From Amoeboradix gromovi (lineage: Eukaryota; Sanchytriomycota; Sanchytriomycetes; Sanchytriales; Sanchytriaceae), in contig JADGIF010000291.1 in NCBI GenBank assembly GCA_018985225.1, positions 1 to 11,597 on the forward strand: 11,597 nt of DNA. Direction: 5' to 3'. Below the pieces are notes generated by a model. The model was not told the DNA's origin and did not search any database. It worked only from the letters and a program-made list of their open reading frames with translations. Positions 6,960-11,597 of this stretch are shown piece after piece; within the stretch, counting starts at the first letter, position 1, and every line of letters starts with the position of its first letter. The position numbers and the translations under genes are program-made.

Positions 6960-7269
6960 ATATGTTGTTATGAGGGGAAGTCGCTATTTATCTCAGAGTC
7001 GATTGGATGGTGAATATTGATATCGAACCAATCAAGAACTACCGGATGTTTAATGATTAAGTAAAACCGATAATATGGTGCCTAAAAGCTTAGAAATCAT
7101 TAAAACGATATATAAATTTAAGGAATCTAATTTTTATGGTATATGGTCATCGACGAAGATACTAGGATTTACGAACCTGAACATAGAAGCGAAAATAATG
7201 AGGCCGATGCTATGAGATTTTGATTGAGATAAGCGAGAGAGTATAACTAAAATCAAACTATTTTATTCT
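6960..7269. other. Intergenic region with CCAAT boxes and two overlapping short frames
   Basis: This lies between the start of the finger-repeat gene and the proposed end of the subtilase. It carries the CCAAT pair listed separately. On the plus strand, ATG at 7075 opens 46 codons to TGA at 7213-7215 (MVPKSLEIIKTIYKFKESNF onward), and ATG at 7143 opens 26 codons in another frame (MVIDEDTRIYEPEHRSENNE onward). Both are protein-like in composition, but neither is recognised and they overlap, so at most one is coding. The AATAAA-type sequences near 7260-7275 belong to the subtilase 3' end on the minus strand. Confidence 0.3.
7002..7034. promoter_or_regulatory. Inverted pair of CCAAT boxes upstream of the finger-repeat gene
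   Basis: GATTGG at 7001-7006 and CCAATC at 7028-7033 form an inverted pair about 43-75 bases upstream of the ATG at 6959. The right-hand box lies in the 13-mer ATCGAACCAATCA, which recurs exactly at 8618-8630 upstream of the subtilase. Both suit Hap2/3/5-type binding. Confidence 0.45.
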
Positions 7270-8570
7270 TTATTCCATAAGTTGTTGAAACATGGCTAAA
7301 ATGACCTTCATCTTCAAGACAGCAGAGTCAAAGTGTGTCGATCTGTATTCTTTAATATCTTTAACCACCTTTGTCTCTGGGTGATATGCCAATCTATTTG
7401 GTGTCTTTCCTCCTTTACCTCGAGGTGGCCAAGGAAACTACATTAACAATGAAATACTGGCCAATCAGGGTCATCCCCATTGTCGTCACCGTTTGGAATA
7501 CCTTTGATGATGTCTTTTCCGCTCCACTTGATTAATAGATCTGCCATCTCTTTGTGAGTATATCCGTTCTTTGAGTCACTCAGGTAAACGGCCGTCAAAC
7601 CAGCAACATGGGGACTTGCCATTGATGTTCCACTGATAGTATTTGTTGCAGTAACAGATCCAATCCAAGAGCTTAGTATATCCTTTCCGGGAGCTAAAAT
7701 ATCTACGCATTTGCCATGATTGCTAAACCAGGCTAGCCTGTCCTGGATGGTCGTAGCACCAACCGTAATTGCCTTTTCAGCAGCAGCAGGGCTATAATTA
7801 CAAGCATCTGCATCATCATTACCTGCAGCTACTACAAAATGAATACCAGCATCAACAGCGGCATTTACGACTTTGTCAAGAGTTCTACTTTTACCACCAC
7901 CTAGTGACATATTTGCAGCGCTTTTTGCACCTTTCCCTCTGGATTTATGGTGCTTAATTGTCCATTCAATACCTTGGATAACACCGCTGTTACTTCCGCT
8001 GCCTTTTGCGCTTAGTACTTTAACACAAACAATGGTAGCACTCTTTGCTATTCCGTAAGTTTTACCAGCAATAGTACCACTTACGTGAGTTCCGTGTCCG
8101 TTACCATCAACCGAATCCTCGTCCTCGGTAAAATCTGCAGCACTAATAGCTCTACCCTGGAATTCCTCATGTTTCGCATTACAACCAGTGTCAACAACAT
8201 AAACTGTGACGTTTACGCCGGCTTGTTTTGGGTATACATAATCATGATAATGGGCGTCATCAGGCTTTGCGATGTGACTAATTCTGCTTAGACCCCACGG
8301 TGCATCCGACTGTAACTCTGTGGTATGCATCAAAATATCCTCTTCTACGTATTCAACATTAGGATGTTGTCTAACCTGGTCTAACTCTTCAGAATTTAAA
8401 GAAGCTGCATATCCATGAACGTTGCCAATAGAAAACTTTTTATGTGCATGTCTCTTGTTTAGAGACATAGCTATGTTCTTTTTCAGTACTACAATATATT
8501 GGTTAGGTAACTTGTTGGTATTAGCATAGAGTGGTGCTAGGCCTGCAGCAAGTGACAGAATTGGAAGCAT
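7270..8570 (-). CDS. Secreted proteinase K-like subtilisin (S8) with I9 propeptide, two exons
   Basis: An extracellular serine endopeptidase. Translation from the ATG at 8570 gives a signal peptide (MLPILSLAAGLAPLYA, 1-16), an I9 inhibitor propeptide (NQYIVVLKK at 23-31 to VEYVEEDILMH at 72-82) and a mature domain starting near DAPWGLSRISH (89-99). The catalytic triad is complete: Asp127 (VYVVDTGC), His159 (GNGHGTHVSGT) and Ser316 (SGTSMASPHVAG). The oxyanion Asn251 is in AAGNDDADACNYS. Exon 1 (8570-7458) encodes 371 residues and would stop four codons later at 7443. Removing 20 nt joins it in phase to 55 more codons (FPWPPRGKGGKTPNRLAYHP onward, ending MFQQLME) with a stop at 7272-7270 and AATAAA overlapping it. 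The extra tail is a charged C-terminal extension of unknown role. The GTG at 8576 is not needed as a start. The protease call is firm; the extended end is inferred. Confidence 0.93.
7438..7457 (-). other. Candidate 20-nt spliceosomal intron in the subtilase gene
   Basis: On the minus strand the sequence is GTATTTCATTGTTAATGTAG. It contains the TAA that ends the unspliced frame and is itself bounded by GTA and TAG, like the TGL1 intron. It is phase 0: exon 1 ends ...DDPDWP and exon 2 opens FPWPPRGKGG. The downstream frame is open for 55 codons in AT-rich sequence and stops beside AATAAA, which fits a true gene end. A TTAAT stretch could serve as a branch site. Confidence 0.6.
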
Positions 8571-8617
8571 GAACACTAGTTGGGTGTTTTACTAATTTAT
8601 ATTAAGTAAAATGAAAC

Positions 8618-8672
8618 ATCGAACCAATCAGGCTATGAGATGACAGAGACGTCTTTGACGATTAGCCACGTG
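8618..8672. promoter_or_regulatory. CCAAT box and CACGTG E-box upstream of the subtilase
   Basis: CCAAT lies at 8624-8628 within the 13-mer ATCGAACCAATCA, 54 bases before the ATG. The palindrome CACGTG is at 8667-8672, about 97 bases upstream, and is the core bound by Cbf1/Pho4-type bHLH factors in yeasts. An AT-rich TATA-like stretch (AATAAATATA) follows at about 8681. Function is inferred from motif and position only. Confidence 0.45.
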
Positions 8673-8932
8673 ACTAGCTTAATAAATATAATTAGAGAGT
8701 ACAGTGTGCTTAATAGCTGCAGCAAATTCTAAAATCACAAGGCTGCACAAGATTTGATGGATTTCCGAATTAAGTAAGAATCCTTCGTTTTGGAAATTTA
8801 ATTTTTACCCTAACATAATAAAAAATGTTAAATACAGGTGGAAAGCACTTATTGCAATAAACGGCTGTTATGCTTCAAAAATGGTGCAATTTTTGGCCGG
8901 TCTAAAACTGGAGAGCAATTCATGCATGCCTC
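8673..8932. other. Intergenic stretch with no recognised gene
   Basis: AT-rich, with no frame of note on either strand and no tRNA-like box that I can find. It leads into the 63-bp repeat. Confidence 0.5.
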
Positions 8933-8995
8933 AATAAGTACCAAACTTCTACCTCGATCGAAGTTGATTGAAATTGAGATGTGAGTTATATTATA
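8933..8995. repeat. 63-bp direct repeat, copy 1
   Basis: Identical over 63 bases to 11535-11597, at a distance of 2602 bp in the same orientation. The last matched base of the second copy is the end of the window, so the repeat may be longer. The core contains ACTTCTACCTCGATCGAAGT, a small imperfect palindrome around CGATCG. It ends 76 bases before the start of the small gene at 9072. Confidence 0.95.
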
Positions 8996-9071
8996 TTAGT
9001 TTGAATTTGGATCGAAATTAGATTATCCACCTTAGTCAGTAGAGGAGTCGAATTATCAAACTTTGATAAGC

Positions 9072-9287
9072 ATGCAACGGAATAGTACGAATAGTGGAAG
9101 ATCCAAGGTAGAGCAGTTAAATGAGTGCAAGTATATGCCAACACTTGTGTACTACTCAGATGGGTCCAAAGCAATTCAACACCCGATTGTGCACAGCCTG
9201 ATGGAACCGCTTCTGGAGAAGGACTCTGAAGAAAGCGTATACGAAGACTCACATGCCTTGAAATGCATTAAGCTAGACGATAGGTGA
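9072..9287 (+). CDS. Short protein of an unrecognised family, member A (possibly truncated)
   Basis: The ATG at 9072 opens 71 codons. The core KVEQLNECKYMPTLVYYSDG, followed by AIQHPIVHSLMEPLLE, matches member B at 10015 (LKVEQML...KPTLVYFED...CIQHPIVYFLMKPILE) over about 40 residues, so it is or was a real coding sequence. The C-terminal part present in members B and C (LxWxPxFxxR, then LKS) is not found directly after it; instead it ends with ...HALKCIKLDDR and TGA. After the TGA the same frame continues to FEGTYADVIVFYIILRV and TAA, which faintly resembles the ends of B and C. It could be an intact short paralogue or a broken copy. I do not recognise a domain. Confidence 0.5.
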   Translation: MQRNSTNSGRSKVEQLNECKYMPTLVYYSDGSKAIQHPIVHSLMEPLLEKDSEESVYEDSHALKCIKLDDR

Positions 9288-10014
9288 CTAAATGTTTGCG
9301 TTTGGAATGCGATCTCATTCGAGGGTACATATGCAGATGTGATTGTATTTTATATCATTTTAAGAGTCTAATTATGAATTTAACTTATACCTTAATTTAA
9401 ATTATTTTCTCTACTTACTGGTCTCGCTGTATAAGTTGTCATGAAATCTGCAAGCATATGTCTTTTGCATTCATAAGCTAATCTCTGCGATGTTATTCCA
9501 CCCTTTTCTCACAAAAGATTTCTCCAAAAAAATCTTAGCCATGAATAACTAAGGTACAATGCCGTACTACATTTAGAGCAACTTGGTGTGCCACAAAACA
9601 CAAATAAAAAGATTAGCAGGACACAAGCATAACTTTCCCATGTGCTTATTGTGTAAACCTTATTCTCCACACGCAAATTCCGCATCATTTACCTATTTAG
9701 TCTTTATGTGATGTAGCAAGCTATACTGCACCATCTTATCTGAAATTAGAATAGCGTTTTGCCAGAGTCCAACTGAAGATATTTCTTCTTCATTGATATA
9801 AATTTCAAGCCTGTAATTACTTTTCTTTAGCTTTAATTCCAATCGCGTTTATACAAACTGGTGCAACTAACAGCTAGGTAAAACTGTAATTAAGAGCAAC
9901 TGATCACTACATACTCTAAATATTTACATATTACTATAGCATTTTGTTTGTAATTTATAAAAATGAAAACGTTTATTTACAACACACTTGACCCCTCTCC
10001 GCAGTAGAAAACGA
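9288..10014. other. Gene-poor AT-rich region
   Basis: About 700 bases with many stops in all frames. The only frame I noted is 9577-9711 (+), 44 codons without ATG and with four Cys and several His residues, too weak to call. No tRNA, CRISPR or inverted-repeat element was recognised. Confidence 0.45.
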
Positions 10015-10343
10015 ATGGGAAAAAACAATATAACCTCTAATTCAGCTAGACTTAAAGTAGAACAGATGTTAAATATTAAAGAAAAACCAACTCTAGTCTA
10101 TTTCGAGGACTCTATGTGTATACAGCATCCCATAGTTTATTTTTTAATGAAGCCAATTTTAGAAAGATTCTAGCCGCTAATTGGAATCAGAATTACCGTA
10201 ATATAGCTAAATCTTTGATTTTGAATTTTTTAAATTGGCATCCATGGTTTGAGTGCCGCATGGATCGTTCGAATAATCATCTAAAATCAGATTTATATCA
10301 CTCAAAGTGTTTTATAATTGATTGCAGGCTCTATCTGAGCTAA
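10015..10343 (+). pseudogene. Member B of the unrecognised small family, frameshifted
   Basis: From the ATG at 10015 frame 1 reads MGKNNITSNSARLKVEQMLN and continues through KPTLVYFED, IQHPIVYFLMKPILE to a TAG at 10171-10173. From about 10167 the coding signal moves to frame 3 (ILAANWNQNYRNIAKSLILN, then FLNWHPWFECRMD, NNHLKSDLYHSKCF) and stops at 10343. The first half matches member A and the second half matches member C, so the two frames were once one protein of about 105-110 residues. No GT...AG interval joins the frames in phase, unlike the TGL1 case, so a frameshift is the simplest reading. Function is unknown. Confidence 0.6.
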
Positions 10344-10835
10344 GTGTTGTTTCTTGGTGCCTAGATACTTGCATTGACCTTTCCAAATAAACTTTTTTTC
10401 CATTAATTCTTTTGTTTACGAATAAAATGTAAGCATATATTCTGGCTCAAACAAATAATTTCGCGGCTTATTATTGAGCTAAATATCATAAACAAAAAAG
10501 ATAGCTCCACTTTTTCAAATTGTTTTACAACATGAGTAGCTTAAATTGGGCTTTATAATCAGAATTTCTAAAATAACTTTGTTATTATGATAGCTAAATT
10601 AAAATTTTAAATAAGATCTTGTAAATAGATTCTCATGGCATCCATGCCCCTCACCCGATCTCTAACGCAACGGAATGCTTTAAAGACTTTGCAGATGAAG
10701 TTACTGGTAGTACATCCAGAACCAAATAAGCCTGGTGACACTTTTAAATTTAAGAACTGAAGCCTGTTAAGTTAGGGCTGCAAATAATGCACTGAATTGA
10801 CTCTTTATGGTCAAATATCGAACAGTCCATAAGTA
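10344..10835. other. Gene-poor region with one short frame (10635-10760, +)
   Basis: ATG at 10635 opens 41 codons (MASMPLTRSLTQRNALKTLQ onward) ending in TGA. It has no recognised relatives here; it could be the degraded 5' part of member C or noise. An AATAAA at about 10385 and another near 10430 could be poly(A) signals for member B. Otherwise AT-rich and empty. Confidence 0.3.
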
Positions 10836-11080
10836 AGTAGCTTCCCGAAAGTTTCCTTTTGCTAAAAAGCACCCGCGGAATAAAAGAGCATGATAAAATA
10901 GCGGTACTAGAACTATTCAGTTTACTTATCCATGATTATAATAGCGTCGTAAAGTCAAGTATATATAAGTACTTAGTAGAGTGGCTGGATTGGTTTCCAA
11001 GATTTAATTACAGAAAAAATGACTTTAAGTTGAAGTCTGGGACATACTTTAAGTATTTTTTGCTTGGCATTCTTTTATAG
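10836..11080 (+). pseudogene. Member C of the unrecognised small family, degraded 5' end
   Basis: Frame 2 from 10859 is open to TAG at 11080 without an early ATG. It contains IKEHDKIAVLELFSLLIHDY, then VEWLDWFPRFNYRKNDFKLKS and GTYFKYFLLGILL. The second part aligns with member B (FLNWHPWFECRMD, then LKSDLYHSKCF): a Leu, then WxPxF, a basic residue, and LKS before an aromatic-rich end. Just upstream, in another frame, FPKVSF may correspond to PTLVYF of members A and B, implying a frameshift near 10858. It reads as a third, decayed copy. Confidence 0.5.
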
Positions 11081-11534
11081 ACAATTTTGATGCTCATGTA
11101 TTAACCGAAATGATATGACAAAACAAGTTATCAAAAAATTCGATTTTTCTCAGTCGAAGTGGAAACAGACAGGACGAAATTATAAGAATATTTTGTGATC
11201 ATTTACCTTCCTGCAAATGTCTCGATCTTGAATTCTAAGTAAAACTAGCATAACCTCTCCATGTTTACAGATACGTCACAATCCTGAAAAACCACATTGG
11301 TTGAATCGGACCAGAAATCGGTAACTGGCTTATTGCCTATTCGAATCTTAAAAAATTACAGTTTTCTTGTTTGCTTTCACGGTTTATATTTTTATTTGAG
11401 CACTAAGTAAATAAGGCAGCCCAAAATTCTAAGATGCTTAAAATGGCTTTTATGCAGATAATCTGTTTCCCTATCCAATAACATCGGATCGATCTTTCCG
11501 CTTAGATTAGTGAAAGTGACACCCCTTTGTACTG
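11081..11534. other. Gene-poor region
   Basis: About 450 AT-rich bases with no frame, tRNA or repeat that I can support before the second 63-bp repeat. Confidence 0.5.
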
Positions 11535-11597
11535 AATAAGTACCAAACTTCTACCTCGATCGAAGTTGATTGAAATTGAGATGTGAGTTATATTATA
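11535..11597. repeat. 63-bp direct repeat, copy 2 (runs to the window end)
   Basis: Exact match to 8933-8995. The match is cut only by the end of the window, so the sequence that follows copy 1, including member A at 9072, may be repeated beyond 11597. The base before the match differs between copies (C at 8932, G at 11534), which sets the left boundary. Confidence 0.95.

Noticed and set aside
7270-7437. Histone H3-like N-terminal tail in the basic stretch RGKGGKTPNR
   Set aside because: The resemblance is limited to a few Lys/Gly residues and is lost downstream; an exon of the subtilase explains it better.
8986-9252. Minus-strand frame of 88 codons overlapping the 63-bp repeat
   Set aside because: It is antisense to member A, which is supported by similarity to member B.
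9577-9711. Short plus-strand frame with Cys and His residues as a zinc finger
   Set aside because: No ATG, no regular ligand spacing, and no second copy; likely chance.
10143-10175. Tiny intron joining the two frames of member B
   Set aside because: No GT...AG interval in the right place preserves the phase, so a frameshift is more likely.

Overview
The window looks like nuclear DNA of a compact, AT-rich ascomycete yeast genome. The reasons are yeast-type genes (a TGL1-like steryl ester lipase, the two-domain fluoride exporter FEX1, the zinc transporter MSC2, a proteinase K-like subtilase), intergenic gaps of about 50-160 bases between the housekeeping genes, AATAAA-like signals at gene ends, and ATG starts without bacterial ribosome binding sites. 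I cannot name the species.

Layout. 1-69 is probably the 3' end of a plus-strand gene. TGL1 (145-1342) and FEX1 (1396-2136) follow on the plus strand and converge on MSC2 (3691-2297, minus). Directly upstream of MSC2 lie two head-to-tail remnants of a Fanzor/TnpB-type RNA-guided nuclease element (about 3746-4320 and 4417-4798); the nearer one occupies the place where the MSC2 promoter should be. Three minus-strand genes follow: a small secreted cysteine-rich protein (5578-5027), a protein with three unfamiliar CxC...Hx3H/C finger repeats (6959-5709), and a secreted subtilase (8570-7270). CCAATCA boxes sit 40-75 bases upstream of all three. From about 8600 to the end the sequence is gene-poor: two copies of a 63-bp direct repeat, 2602 bp apart, bracket three diverged or broken members of a small unrecognised gene family.

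The most notable signal is ultrashort introns. In TGL1, removing exactly 19 nt (991-1009, GTA...TAG) joins two reading frames and restores a complete catalytic triad with family-like spacing. In the subtilase, removing exactly 20 nt (7457-7438, GTA...TAG) joins the protease in phase to a further 55-codon frame that ends beside AATAAA signals. A third 19-nt candidate (5048-5030) would give the cysteine-rich secreted protein an even number of cysteines. If transcripts confirm these, the organism splices introns close to the shortest known in any eukaryote.

The genes do not form one pathway. Lipid mobilisation, fluoride export, zinc transport and extracellular proteolysis are ordinary yeast functions. 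The Fanzor remnants, the finger-repeat protein, the cysteine-rich protein and the repeat-bracketed family are the accessory content.
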